NCBI RefSeq assembly: GCF_000797445.1
Contig: NZ_JSWF01000021.1
Span: 1-64,000, forward strand
Reading direction: 5' to 3'
From: Lacinutrix jangbogonensis
Lineage (GTDB): Bacteria > Bacteroidota > Bacteroidia > Flavobacteriales > Flavobacteriaceae
Length of the DNA: 64,000 bases
The notes beneath the pieces were generated by a model, which was not told where the DNA came from, searched no databases, and saw only the letters and a list, made by a program, of their open reading frames with translations. The position numbers were made by a program, and so were the translations under genes. Positions 1 through 8,809 of the stretch are shown piece after piece; positions within the stretch are counted from its first letter, which is position 1, and each line of letters opens with the position of its first letter.

Positions 1-1121
1 ACGCCACGTATAGTTATACGAGCTGAGTTGTCTACAGTAGTAATTGAAACTACAGTATCTACTGAACTTGGATTATCGATACTTACTGGAACTGATGCAC
101 TTCCGCCATCTTCTGCGATGGTTACATCGCCTACGCTCATTCCAGGTGTGTCGTTATCTGTAATGGTTACTGTTCCACTATCACTTGGATTAGTTGTGTT
201 TCCACTTGTAACTGTTCCGTTTACGGTAAAGTCTTCAGTTGGTTCGCCTGTGGTATCATCTGTAATTGGAATCGATACATTAACAGTCGTTTGTCCGTTT
301 GGAATCGTTGCCGTTACTGTAGTACTTGAATAATCGATTGGATCAGTTGCTGAGTTGTCTACAGTAGTAATTGAAACTACAGTATCTACTGAACTTGGAT
401 TATCGATACTTACAGGAACTGATGCACTTCCGCCATCTTCTGCGATGGTTACATCGCCTACGCTCATTCCAGGTGTGTCGTTATCTGTAATGGTTACTGT
501 TCCACTATCACTTGGATTAGTTGTGTTTCCGCTTGTAACTGTTCCGTTTACGATAAAGTCTTCAGTTGGTTCTCCTGTGGTATCATCTGTAATTGGAATC
601 GATACATTAACAGTCGTTTGTCCGTTTGGAATCGTTGCCGTTACTATAGTACTTGAATAATCGTTTGGATTGGTTGCTGAGTTGTCTACAGTAGTAATTG
701 AAACTACAGTATCTACTGAACTTGGATTATCGATACTTACAGGAACTGATGCACTTCCGCCATCTTCTGCGATGGTTACATCGCCTGCGCTCATGGCTGG
801 TGTGTCGTTATCTGTAATGGTTACTGTTCCACTATCACTTGGATTACTTGTATTGCCACTTGTAACTGTTCCGTTTACGGTAAAGTCTTCGGTTGGTTCT
901 CCTGTGGTATCATCTGTAATTGGAATCGATACATTAACAGTCGTTTGTCCGTTTGGAATCGTTGCCGTTACTGTTGTAGTAGTATAATCGTTTGGATTGG
1001 TTGCTGAGTTGTCTACAGTAGTAATTGAAACTACAGTATCTACTGAACTTGGATTATCGATACTTACTGGAACTGATGCACTTCCGCCATCTTCTGCGAT
1101 CGTTACATCGCCAACACTCAT
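1..1121 (-). repeat. 327-bp tandem repeat encoding Calx-beta units
   Basis: Four successive units start (minus strand) at the ATG codons at 1121, 794, 467 and 140, each exactly 327 bp (109 codons) apart. The units are nearly identical at DNA level, including synonymous positions, which points to recent duplication or gene conversion. The fourth unit is cut by the window edge and leaves the consensus at about position 24. Confidence 0.95.
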
Positions 1122-3596
1122 TGTTGGCACCACACAGGCTGTTGAAATTGCTGCGTTTGTAACTGCTAAATCGGTTCCTGTATATCCACCTTGTGCAATT
1201 ACTCTGCCATTTACAGCGTTTACTGTAACTGGAGCGTTTCCAAGTATTCCATCAGGATTTCCATCAGTATCTCCATCTGCGTGTCCAGCTTCAAGTGCAT
1301 CAAAACATAAATCGCCATCACTATCAGTGTCTAATGAGTTTATAAGTCCATCGCCATCTGAATCTAAACTAGAACAAACACCATTTCCATTTAATACACA
1401 AAAGTCTGCATCGCTATAATTTATGATTCCATCGCCATCGGAATCTCCAGAAGGATCATCCAATAAACAACTAAAAGGATTACTTGCAATTGTGTTTATT
1501 AAGAAATTATTAGTTTGTTGTAATGTAGTCGTATCCGTTGGCGATCCAAAAGTTTGGTTAACCACGGGTACTCCATCCACTAAAATGCGGTATGAATTCC
1601 CTTGGATCCCATCACCAAAAGTATCTGTAATTATAAAGGTATAATTTGCATTTTCTGTTATAGTTACTGTTTGAGTTACTGTTATATTTCCTGTCGTATA
1701 AGTTCCTTGAGGCACATTAAAAAGTACCGTAGCTCCTTGTGATAATTGCCATCCAACTTCTGTTGAAAATTGATCAAGATCTATTTGAATTTCAATATCT
1801 ACATCAGCATTTAACGTTAAAGGATCTGTACCGCACAATTCTTGTGCATCTAAGATTCCATCATTATCATCATCGTCATCGCAATAATCAGCTACACCAT
1901 CTAAGTCACTATCTACGTTTCCAACAATAGCTAAATCACAGAAATCTATATCACAGTTACTTTGCTGTACTGTTGTTGTTATGGTACATGCACCTGTTGT
2001 GCTGTCGGTTATTTTAATTATATATAAAGTATTATTGGCAGAACCATCTTGCAATCTAAAACTTGTTGCAGAACCATATGTTCCTGTTGTTGGTGTAATA
2101 ACGCCGCCATTATCAACAGAAACTGTGTAGGTTGATCCTAGATCTGTTCCTGTTGGGTTTAAATCGAAACTGGCAAAGTCATCTGTGCGAAGACGCGTTA
2201 AGTTGTTGTTGCATGTTTCTGCAGTTTTACCTGCATTTGCAAACGAACAGTTTAAACATGCAATTGTAAAAGCAGTACTAATTCCTGCGTCAGTAACTAC
2301 CTTACCAGAAGCTCCTGCTAAAGCTCCGTTTCCGGCCAAAATAGTACCACTATTTACATCTGTAGTCGTAATTGCAGAAGCACTAATAATAAAGCCTCCA
2401 CCTCCTGGACCTCCATATTCAACAAACGCTGGCGCCGCTCCGTTTTGTATTGTAGCATCTCCACCTCTAGCAAATGCGCTTACTTGTGCATTTATTGAAG
2501 TTGCTTGCACAACTATATATCCTGCTCCTCCAGCTCCACCTGTTACATTTGAAGCATCTCCGAAAAAGGAATATACTCCTGAATTTGGTCCATCATCTCC
2601 ATCACTTACTATATCTCTATTGGACCCATTTGTTGTTATGTTATTAGCCAGTACAATTACTATTCCTCCACCGTTACCAGTAGCTGGAGCCCATTCAACT
2701 TCAGAACCTCCTGAAGCTCCCATAAATAGTCGTAAGTTATTTGCTGTATCAAAAACACTTCCTGTTCCTGGTGCTGCAGTACCGGAAATTGTTGTACCAA
2801 ATCCTCCACTAGTTCCACCACCACCATAACCACCACCACCACCACCAGAACCAAGTGCTACATCTGTAGAATTTGCTCCATCACCACCTACTCCCGCTCC
2901 TCCATCTGGTGATCCTTGTGCGCCATCACAACCACCATGTCCACCTCTACCTGTACCTCCCGATAATGGCGCTGAATTTCCAGCGTCTCCACCAAAATAT
3001 AAAGGGTCAGTTCCCCAATTATCATCTGGTGTAGCTAAAAAAATTGCAGACTCAGCACAGTTATCTACTGCAAAATCTCCTGTTGTATTTCTTCCAAAAA
3101 AACCATCTCCTGAAGCATTAATATCTGCATTCATCGTTATATTACTATCACACGCATCTATAAAAACAACGCCTCCAGTGGTTCCATTCCATGGTTGCGC
3201 TGAAACTGTACCAACAACTGTTACATCGCTTGAATATTTTGCGATTCTTACCAGTTGCACTCTTTCTGTTCCAGGTGTAAATGTTTTTATTACAGCTGTA
3301 TCAACCGTTAATGTGTTACCAACAATGTTTGTTATTTTTGCTAAGTGGTAGTTACCTGCGCCGTTATCAACTCCTCCAGCATTTCCACCACCACTAATAC
3401 CTGTCATTTGTATTATCATTATGGGATCATTAATTGCCAATCCAGCACTATTTCCTACAATGATACTTGTTCCGCTTACAGCAGAAACTGCGGTGTATGA
3501 ATTTACTACTCCAGAAATATTTTGTGCACTAGCGGTAAATAAAATAAGTAATGATGCTACAAGTGTTACTACCGTTTTTACTGTTATGTTTTTCAT
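1..3596 (-). CDS. Large secreted Calx-beta repeat surface protein, C-terminus beyond left edge
   Basis: The minus-strand frame opens at the ATG at 3596-3594 and stays open to the window edge, giving about 1198 codons, so the protein is incomplete. It begins with a signal peptide (MKNITVKTVVTLVASLLILF, then TASAQ). A long beta-rich part with a Gly-rich stretch near residues 200-260 (GSGGGGGGYGGGG) follows. Acidic DSDGDG repeats resembling thrombospondin type 3 calcium sites lie around residues 690-760. From about residue 826 there are tandem Calx-beta-like units of 109 residues beginning MSVGDVTIAEDGGSASVPVS. Such proteins are cell-surface adhesins or gliding-type proteins in Flavobacteriia; a C-terminal sorting domain would lie outside the window. 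It starts 17 bp after the upstream secreted-protein gene, so the two are probably co-transcribed. The exact role is unknown. Confidence 0.85.
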   Translation of the reverse strand, partial: MKNITVKTVVTLVASLLILFTASAQNISGVVNSYTAVSAVSGTSIIVGNSAGLAINDPIMIIQMTGISGGGNAGGVDNGAGNYHLAKITNIVGNTLTVDTAVIKTFTPGTERVQLVRIAKYSSDVTVVGTVSAQPWNGTTGGVVFIDACDSNITMNADINASGDGFFGRNTTGDFAVDNCAESAIFLATPDDNWGTDPLYFGGDAGNSAPLSGGTGRGGHGGCDGAQGSPDGGAGVGGDGANSTDVALGSGGGGGGYGGGGTSGGFGTTISGTAAPGTGSVFDTANNLRLFMGASGGSEVEWAPATGNGGGIVIVLANNITTNGSNRDIVSDGDDGPNSGVYSFFGDASNVTGGAGGAGYIVVQATSINAQVSAFARGGDATIQNGAAPAFVEYGGPGGGGFIISASAITTTDVNSGTILAGNGALAGASGKVVTDAGISTAFTIACLNCSFANAGKTAETCNNNLTRLRTDDFASFDLNPTGTDLGSTYTVSVDNGGVITPTTGTYGSATSFRLQDGSANNTLYIIKITDSTTGACTITTTVQQSNCDIDFCDLAIVGNVDSDLDGVADYCDDDDDNDGILDAQELCGTDPLTLNADVDIEIQIDLDQFSTEVGWQLSQGATVLFNVPQGTYTTGNITVTQTVTITENANYTFIITDTFGDGIQGNSYRILVDGVPVVNQTFGSPTDTTTLQQTNNFLINTIASNPFSCLLDDPSGDSDGDGIINYSDADFCVLNGNGVCSSLDSDGDGLINSLDTDSDGDLCFDALEAGHADGDTDGNPDGILGNAPVTVNAVNGRVIAQGGYTGTDLAVTNAAISTACVVPTMSVGDVTIAEDGGSASVPVSIDNPSSVDTVVSITTVDNSATNPNDYTTTTVTATIPNGQTTVNVSIPITDDTTGEPTEDFTVNGTVTSGNTSNPSDSGTVTITDNDTPAMSAGDVTIAEDGGSASVPVSIDNPSSVDTVVSITTVDNSATNPNDYSSTIVTATIPNGQTTVNVSIPITDDTTGEPTEDFIVNGTVTSGNTTNPSDSGTVTITDNDTPGMSVGDVTIAEDGGSASVPVSIDNPSSVDTVVSITTVDNSATDPIDYSSTTVTATIPNGQTTVNVSIPITDDTTGEPTEDFTVNGTVTSGNTTNPSDSGTVTITDNDTPGMSVGDVTIAEDGGSASVPVSIDNPSSVDTVVSITTVDNSARITIRG

Positions 3597-3613
3597 AATT
3601 AAGAAGCTTTATT

Positions 3614-4450
3614 TTATAGATATACAAGTTTAATCTTAGAGGTCGTTATAGGAAATGAAGTTATTCTGTTTAACTCCTTTTTTTCACTATTATAAATATA
3701 TCCGACAAGATTAATCTTGTGATTTATCGAGATTTGATTATTTTCAGTTCTATTTGTTTTCCCTTTTCTTCCATCGCAAGTATATACTACGGGTATAGTT
3801 GCTGATACTTTTGATTTTGCAGGCAAACTAAATGTAGCCCTTCCGTTACCAATGTAATTGAAGATTATTTTTTGATTTTTATTGAATACAATTTTTATTT
3901 CTTCGTCTGATTTTGGGAAATTAACAAGATTACCAGCTTCGAACTCTATTTCTGCACTGATAGGATAATCATTTTTGTTCTCAATTTTCACCATCAAATT
4001 GTCATTGAATTTTTGACAGACTGTAAAACTATTACTAATTTCCGTTGTTACTTCAATGTAATTTTGCACATCTTTTGTTATGTAAACATATACTGGCAAC
4101 TTTCGCATGTAACGTTCCCAGCGCTTATGGGCTTCATGTTTTTTATCTCTACTGGTTTCAATCGCTTTTTGCTCCATAGGATAAAGCTCTTGGTTTTCGT
4201 AGACATGCTGTCGAAGTTTTGCAACACCTGTGAGGTGTGGTGCAATAGTTTGAAAAGATATAATTCCGTCAGCTGTAGTTTCATCTAGCTTCAGGTTTTG
4301 TACATCGTATACAGTTTTTTCCTGAGCACACACTTCTGTTGTATTTATCAGACATAGCCATAACATAAATATGCAGGAAATGATATTAAAAATAGAAGTA
4401 CTGTACGAAATTTTTGGTTTCAAAAGTATATCAATTGTAATGTTATTCAT
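3614..4450 (-). CDS. Secreted protein of unknown function
   Basis: This 278-residue protein has a hydrophobic N-terminal segment (IISCIFMLWLCLINTTEVCA) followed by QEKTVYD, which fits a signal peptide cut near residue 43. The rest is soluble. It has a basic, helical middle (KKHEAHKRWERYMRK) and a beta-rich second half with a feature such as ATIPVVYTCDG. I do not recognise the family. It ends 17 bp before the start of the large Calx-beta protein gene on the same strand, so it is probably the first gene of that operon and may serve the export, folding or anchoring of the large protein. That role is inferred from position only. Confidence 0.7.
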   Translation of the reverse strand: MNNITIDILLKPKISYSTSIFNIISCIFMLWLCLINTTEVCAQEKTVYDVQNLKLDETTADGIISFQTIAPHLTGVAKLRQHVYENQELYPMEQKAIETSRDKKHEAHKRWERYMRKLPVYVYITKDVQNYIEVTTEISNSFTVCQKFNDNLMVKIENKNDYPISAEIEFEAGNLVNFPKSDEEIKIVFNKNQKIIFNYIGNGRATFSLPAKSKVSATIPVVYTCDGRKGKTNRTENNQISINHKINLVGYIYNSEKKELNRITSFPITTSKIKLVYL

Positions 4451-5087
4451 TTGTTTACTTTTTTAGGACTATTAAAAGATAAATAATTAGTAATCTTTAA
4501 AACACCTTTTAATAAAAAATGATTGAATTATATTTTTACGTATCATCATAGATGAAAGCTACTGTTTTTTTTTAGATATAAATGAATTTCTATTTGCGCA
4601 TAACACTGAAATTTATTGGCTTTCTTCATCTAATCTACTAAGATTATTAAAAGTAATCACCGTAGGAAAAAAGGGCTAAAAAAAATTAAAGGGATGCTAA
4701 GAAACTAATTTTGTTAACCTTTTTTACATTTATTTGAAGGTTTGATATGAAGAGAACTTGCCTGCTAAATAAGTGATTTGTTTTTTGCATAATGAATAGG
4801 ATAATAGCTGTTGGTATTAAAATATATGGTAAAATTGATTGTTCTCAAAACCTAAAATTAAGCAATATGAATTTATAATTACTAAGACTAAGGCAAGAAA
4901 TACTCTTTAAATATACTCTAATTAATTCTATTTTTTAGAACTTAATTTAACACTATCGACAAAAAACAATAAACCAATGTTGAACAGTCCTTTATGGATA
5001 GTCTTTATATGAAGTTTTGTTTGTTTTTGTGTTTTAACATCATACAACTAATTGTACTCTCCTATATTTTGAAAATTATATAACAAT
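4451..5087. other. Intergenic stretch, nothing recognisable
   Basis: The 637 bp between the small secreted protein and the metalloprotease are A/T-rich with no credible reading frame, no clear hairpin with a T tract and no perfect TAnnTTTG element placed for the gene at 4450. It presumably holds the promoter of the 4450-to-1 operon and the 3' region of the metalloprotease gene. Confidence 0.5.
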
Positions 5088-7538
5088 TTAATTTTCAGGC
5101 AATTGCTCCTCTATAGTATATGTGCTAAAATTTAAAAAGTTTCCTGAATGTGATACTACGTTCTGAAGTATAAATGGTGTGTCTGGACCTGTTCCTGCAT
5201 ATTGTGTTTCTCCATTCATATCAACATCATTGTTATTATAACCTGAAACCGAAAATGTTGGAAAATTAAAAACGTTTCCAATATCATTTAATACATGAGA
5301 TAATATGCTTGATGAATCTGGACTGGTACCAGAATATTGAACCTTTTTATCTGCATTAACATCTCCAGACCATAGCGCGACTATATTGGCTGGCATACCA
5401 AAAGTGGTTTGCGCATTCATACCATAAGTGATTTGATTATTGGCATCTGTAAAATCAACTGATGTTACAGTACTTGACAAACTTACTGTTGAGTCACTCA
5501 TAATGCCTAAATGATTACGATGTTTAACAGCTACATAATAATCTCCATGTGGTTGTTCAAATTCTAGATCAGAAAAACCATCTACACCTACTACAGCCCC
5601 ATTTCTTAACAATAAAGCTGACTGACTGTCTACAATTGTTGTATTTGATGCAGCAGATCTTAATTCTATATAAACCCAATCTACAACCGCATTCGTTCCT
5701 GTGGTATTAAATACGGAAATATCACAAGATAATCCATCTGTATACGGACTTGTGGTTGGTAATAGATTTGCTACACGTAAATCGTCACGCATTAAGGCTT
5801 CTTCTCCCACATTGGGGTTTAAGGCTGCGCCTTGAATATATACTTTTGGACTTAATCCTACGCCGTCGCTAGCAGTTACAGTAATTGTATAGTCTTCAGC
5901 TTGACCATATCCGGCTCCTAAACAAGGATTTAAATAATTGGTAGTGTTATATATTTTCTTAACTCGCATTATAGTATTACCAGCAGTAACGCCCGCGGGT
6001 ACAACAATCATACCTGTAGCTTGCATGCCATCGGTTCCGGTTGAGTTAAAAATCGTTTCTATAATTTCATAAACTTCTCCGCCATCATCTAAAACACCAT
6101 TCTGGTTCCAGTCGATAAAAACAGCAAATCTATTTGTAAAACCACCATCTGTATTTCCTTCCAAAGCAATTGGATAGGACATTCCTTCTTCCATTGCTCC
6201 CACAACGAGTGTAAAGTCTTCATGCTCAGGACCGCCTATCGTTGCATCTGTTACATTACTAATGCCGGCAACATCAACCAAAGTAATAGGTTCAACATTA
6301 GATGGGAAATATAAAGGTCCGCAATAAAATAGTCCTACTACAATTGATGCCGTAGCTGAATAATCATTACAACTATCATTTGAAGCTTTTACTCTATAAT
6401 CATAGGTTGTATTTGAAACTATTGTAGTATCCGTATAAGAAGTAACATTAGCGTCCACACCAGCTCCAACAGGAACAATCCAAGTCGCACCTCCGTCATT
6501 AGATCTTTCAATTAAATATCCTAATTCATTTGTTGCGTTGTCAGTCCAAGATAAATCTGCTCCGTATAAATTATTTAAAGAAGCTGTTAAATTTGAAGGG
6601 TTTGTTACAGATGCAGGCGCAGCTCCCAATAAATTATAAGCAGTATGACTAAGTCGTGTTGCTAAACCATTTGCTATTCGTGTATACTGTTCTGGTGTAA
6701 AAATTCCACCACATGCATCTGAGTAGTATGACATTACATTATTGATATCTGGTGTATAGGTAAGACCATTTTCATCTTGCGTACTAACGCCATCATTTAT
6801 AAAGTTACAATTGGCATCATTACTACCATTTGGATCTGCTTCTGTATCACATAATAAATCACCAGTAGTATCGCAATTCGCATTTGGTCCAGTTCTAGGA
6901 ACATTTTCAGCGAATGGGTCTGTATTTCCATTTCCTGTACTCTGATGTGTATGTCCTAAGTTAAAAAAGTGTCCAAACTCATGCACAAAAGTTCCATTAG
7001 GACCATTTAATAGACATGCATTATCCATTAGCATATTAAGAGTCGAAGTATTATTGTTTGGAAAACGAGCATAACCACAAGCTCCTCCAATACCAGGGAC
7101 AGTGATGCTATTCACAAAATAGACATTCACGGCATCATAAATAGAATTTGCAGCAGTCATTGCAGTCTCTTCTGTAGTATCGAATGTATACAAAGCATTA
7201 CTATTGATACTATTTACAGAATGTATATAAAATTCAATGCCTGCAACTAGGTAGAAATTATTCAAGTTTGCTACGCCTTCATTCACATCTGCCATCGGAA
7301 CTCCTCCATTTCCAACATCATCCGTAACAATATGAATTCTAATTGGCAAACATGTAGTCCCTGCATTTTTACCCTCTGCTCCTGCCTTATCCACAACATC
7401 AAGTGTATATCTTATTTGGTTTTCAGTCATCGATGGAGTACCACACGATAAGTTTTGGCTATTAAGTTGAATGCTAAAAAAGAGAACAAGCGATATAAAG
7501 GACATTTTTGTGCTAATCTGGGAGACTAAGTAGGTCAT
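5088..7538 (-). CDS. Secreted M43-type metalloprotease with FN3, GEVT-like and dockerin-like C-terminal parts
   Basis: This 816-residue protein has an N-terminal signal segment (MSFISLVLFFSIQLNSQ; the true start may be the internal Met of this segment). The zinc site HEFGHFFNLGHTHQ at about residues 187-200 is the HExxHxxGxxH metzincin motif. A Met-turn-like NNVMSYYSDACGG follows, as in pappalysin-like M43 proteases. A fibronectin type III domain lies at about 320-410, then a GEVT-like domain (FAVFIDWNQNGVLDDGGEVY). The C-terminus carries two copies of a D-x-N-x-D ... QYxGTxPDxxxIL motif, resembling paired calcium-binding dockerin segments, and ends EEQLPEN. It lacks the usual T9SS type A ending. 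It is expected outside the cell, degrading proteins. The 641-bp upstream gap holds debris of a gene with the same C-terminal module. Confidence 0.88.
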   Translation of the reverse strand: MTYLVSQISTKMSFISLVLFFSIQLNSQNLSCGTPSMTENQIRYTLDVVDKAGAEGKNAGTTCLPIRIHIVTDDVGNGGVPMADVNEGVANLNNFYLVAGIEFYIHSVNSINSNALYTFDTTEETAMTAANSIYDAVNVYFVNSITVPGIGGACGYARFPNNNTSTLNMLMDNACLLNGPNGTFVHEFGHFFNLGHTHQSTGNGNTDPFAENVPRTGPNANCDTTGDLLCDTEADPNGSNDANCNFINDGVSTQDENGLTYTPDINNVMSYYSDACGGIFTPEQYTRIANGLATRLSHTAYNLLGAAPASVTNPSNLTASLNNLYGADLSWTDNATNELGYLIERSNDGGATWIVPVGAGVDANVTSYTDTTIVSNTTYDYRVKASNDSCNDYSATASIVVGLFYCGPLYFPSNVEPITLVDVAGISNVTDATIGGPEHEDFTLVVGAMEEGMSYPIALEGNTDGGFTNRFAVFIDWNQNGVLDDGGEVYEIIETIFNSTGTDGMQATGMIVVPAGVTAGNTIMRVKKIYNTTNYLNPCLGAGYGQAEDYTITVTASDGVGLSPKVYIQGAALNPNVGEEALMRDDLRVANLLPTTSPYTDGLSCDISVFNTTGTNAVVDWVYIELRSAASNTTIVDSQSALLLRNGAVVGVDGFSDLEFEQPHGDYYVAVKHRNHLGIMSDSTVSLSSTVTSVDFTDANNQITYGMNAQTTFGMPANIVALWSGDVNADKKVQYSGTSPDSSSILSHVLNDIGNVFNFPTFSVSGYNNNDVDMNGETQYAGTGPDTPFILQNVVSHSGNFLNFSTYTIEEQLPEN

Positions 7539-7712
7539 AATATTTAATTAAACGTTAATAATTGTTTTTCAAAATGGTGACATTCGGGGAATCAAGTAAT
7601 CACAACGCGATTAACATTTCTTAGCTAAAATAAAAAAAATACACTAAACTACTAAAGCTTTACTATTTTTAGCGACTAAAAAAGAGTTTTCATGAGTCTA
7701 AATAAAACAAAA

Positions 7713-7746
7713 ATATCCCCTTCAATATTGTTGAAACGGGCATTTT
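7713..7746 (-). terminator. Terminator-like hairpin downstream of the dead T9SS fragment
   Basis: The arms CCCCTTCAA and TTGAAACGGG around a 5-base loop are flanked by A- and T-rich tracts. On the minus strand it follows the relic of a T9SS-type C-terminus by about 30 bp and is probably that gene's surviving terminator. Confidence 0.5.
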
Positions 7747-7773
7747 TGCTCTTGGAGATTATTTTTCTAATTA

Positions 7774-7823
7774 TTACTTTACAATACGTTTGGTAGTCGT
7801 TCTATTTTCTAAAAAATAAAGTG
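7774..7823 (-). pseudogene. Relic of a T9SS type A C-terminal sorting domain
   Basis: Reading the minus strand into the stop at 7776-7774 gives TLYFLENRTTTKRIVK. This resembles the last strand of a T9SS type A domain (LYFLKV ... TKRIVK). No open frame of useful length lies upstream. It is followed by a hairpin with a T tract. I read it as the 3' stump of a deleted secreted-protein gene. The match is short, so certainty is moderate. Confidence 0.4.
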
Positions 7824-7853
7824 TGAATTCAAGTGTCGTCAAGTCCTTTTCAA

Positions 7854-7955
7854 ATTTTCTGGCAATTGTTCTTTTATAACCTATGTACTAAAATTTAAAA
7901 AAAATCCTGGATTATTTAATACATTAGATAATATACTTGGTGAATTTGGATTGAC
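7854..7955 (-). pseudogene. Relic of the dockerin-like C-terminus seen in the M43 protease
   Basis: The minus strand translates to SPSILSNVLNNPGFFLNFST, then a TAG stop, then VIKEQLPEN. The neighbouring protease ends with PFILQNVVSHSGNFLNFSTY followed by TIEEQLPEN, so the two match along their length. The in-frame TAG replaces the Tyr codon. The upstream coding sequence is missing. This is therefore a decayed fragment of a paralogous gene. Confidence 0.7.
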
Positions 7956-8046
7956 TCGTGTTTAAAACACATGTATCAAGAAACAATCTAACTATAATTA
8001 AGAATGAAATAAAAGTATAAACCCATAAAGTATTATGAATCTAAAG

Positions 8047-8066
8047 TATCTTTGTAAAACAAAGAT
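8047..8066 (+). promoter_or_regulatory. -7 element TATCTTTG within a small inverted repeat
   Basis: TATCTTTG at 8047-8054 matches the Bacteroidota -7 consensus TAnnTTTG. It is also the left arm of a perfect 7-bp inverted repeat (ATCTTTG / CAAAGAT, 5-base spacer). It lies 126 bp before the first ThiE-like gene. No TTG is seen at the usual -33 spacing. Confidence 0.4.
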
Positions 8067-8179
8067 TAAGATATTTTTATGCTTTATTTAGAATTGTATT
8101 GCTGAGGTTGTTTTAATATCACATCAAAAAAAATAATAAAATCCTTAAATACGTTAAGGCTGACGAAAAGAATTAAACA

Positions 8180-8776
8180 ATGATAGTTGTAATAGCTCCA
8201 GAAAATGATGTCCCAAACGAAATAGAAATTCTTAATCAGTTATTTCAAGAAGGCTTAGAAAATTATCATTTTAGAAAACCACATAAAGACTACGCTGCGC
8301 ATTGTGACTATTTAAATAAAATAGATAAAAAGTACCACAACAGAATAGTAGTGCACTATCATCATGAGCTCATTAACACGTTTAATTTAAAAGGCATTCA
8401 TTTTCAAGAACAAGAAAGAATAGAGCATATAGATAATCCTGGTCGTTACTTTAAAAATCTTAGCCTATTTGGCAAAACTATAAGTTCGTCTTTTCATGAA
8501 CCTAAGGACTTAGAAAATTGTTATTTTGAATTTGATTATCATTTATTAAGTCCTGTATTGTCATCATTATCAAAAGAAGGTTATAATGGTCGTGGTTTTG
8601 ATGTTAATGCTATCGACAAAATAATTATTGGAATGGGTGGCGTTACGGCAGATAATTTATCTGTATTTGATACCTTAGGTTATAATGGTGTTGGGGTTTT
8701 AGGTGGTATTTGGAATAGTACTACACCTCTAGCAATTTTCAAAAAAATGAAACTACATTTGAAGTCATTTAAATAA
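8180..8776 (+). CDS. Thiamine phosphate synthase-like protein (ThiE/TenI family), first of a pair
   Basis: This 198-residue TIM-barrel protein belongs to the ThiE/TenI type. GIHFQEQERIE corresponds to the GVHLGQ segment. IIIGMGGVTADNLSVFDTLGYNGVGVLGGIWN corresponds to the C-terminal phosphate-binding GGI and GVAV segments. The canonical GP-T-TK loop is poorly kept (HLLSPVLSSLSKEGYNGRGF), so it may be a diverged paralogue rather than a full thiamine phosphate synthase. The next ThiE-like gene follows 33 bp downstream, so the pair is probably one transcript. None of thiS, thiC, thiG or thiH is present nearby, and no TPP riboswitch is recognisable upstream. Confidence 0.75.
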   Translation: MIVVIAPENDVPNEIEILNQLFQEGLENYHFRKPHKDYAAHCDYLNKIDKKYHNRIVVHYHHELINTFNLKGIHFQEQERIEHIDNPGRYFKNLSLFGKTISSSFHEPKDLENCYFEFDYHLLSPVLSSLSKEGYNGRGFDVNAIDKIIIGMGGVTADNLSVFDTLGYNGVGVLGGIWNSTTPLAIFKKMKLHLKSFK

Positions 8777-8809
8777 AACACATTTGAACAGTCACAAAAA
8801 TACTAAAAC

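Noticed and set aside
28-1419. Plus-strand open frames of about 100-140 codons repeated every 327 bp
   Set aside because: They are the opposite-strand shadow of the Calx-beta repeats, which are coded in one continuous minus-strand frame.
2185-2829. Plus-strand frame of 214 codons rich in Pro and Ala
   Set aside because: It is complementary to the Gly-rich part of the large surface protein gene and has no start context.
8085-8179. TPP riboswitch upstream of the thiE pair
   Set aside because: A GCTGAGG string is present, but the second conserved part of the THI element and the stems cannot be found.
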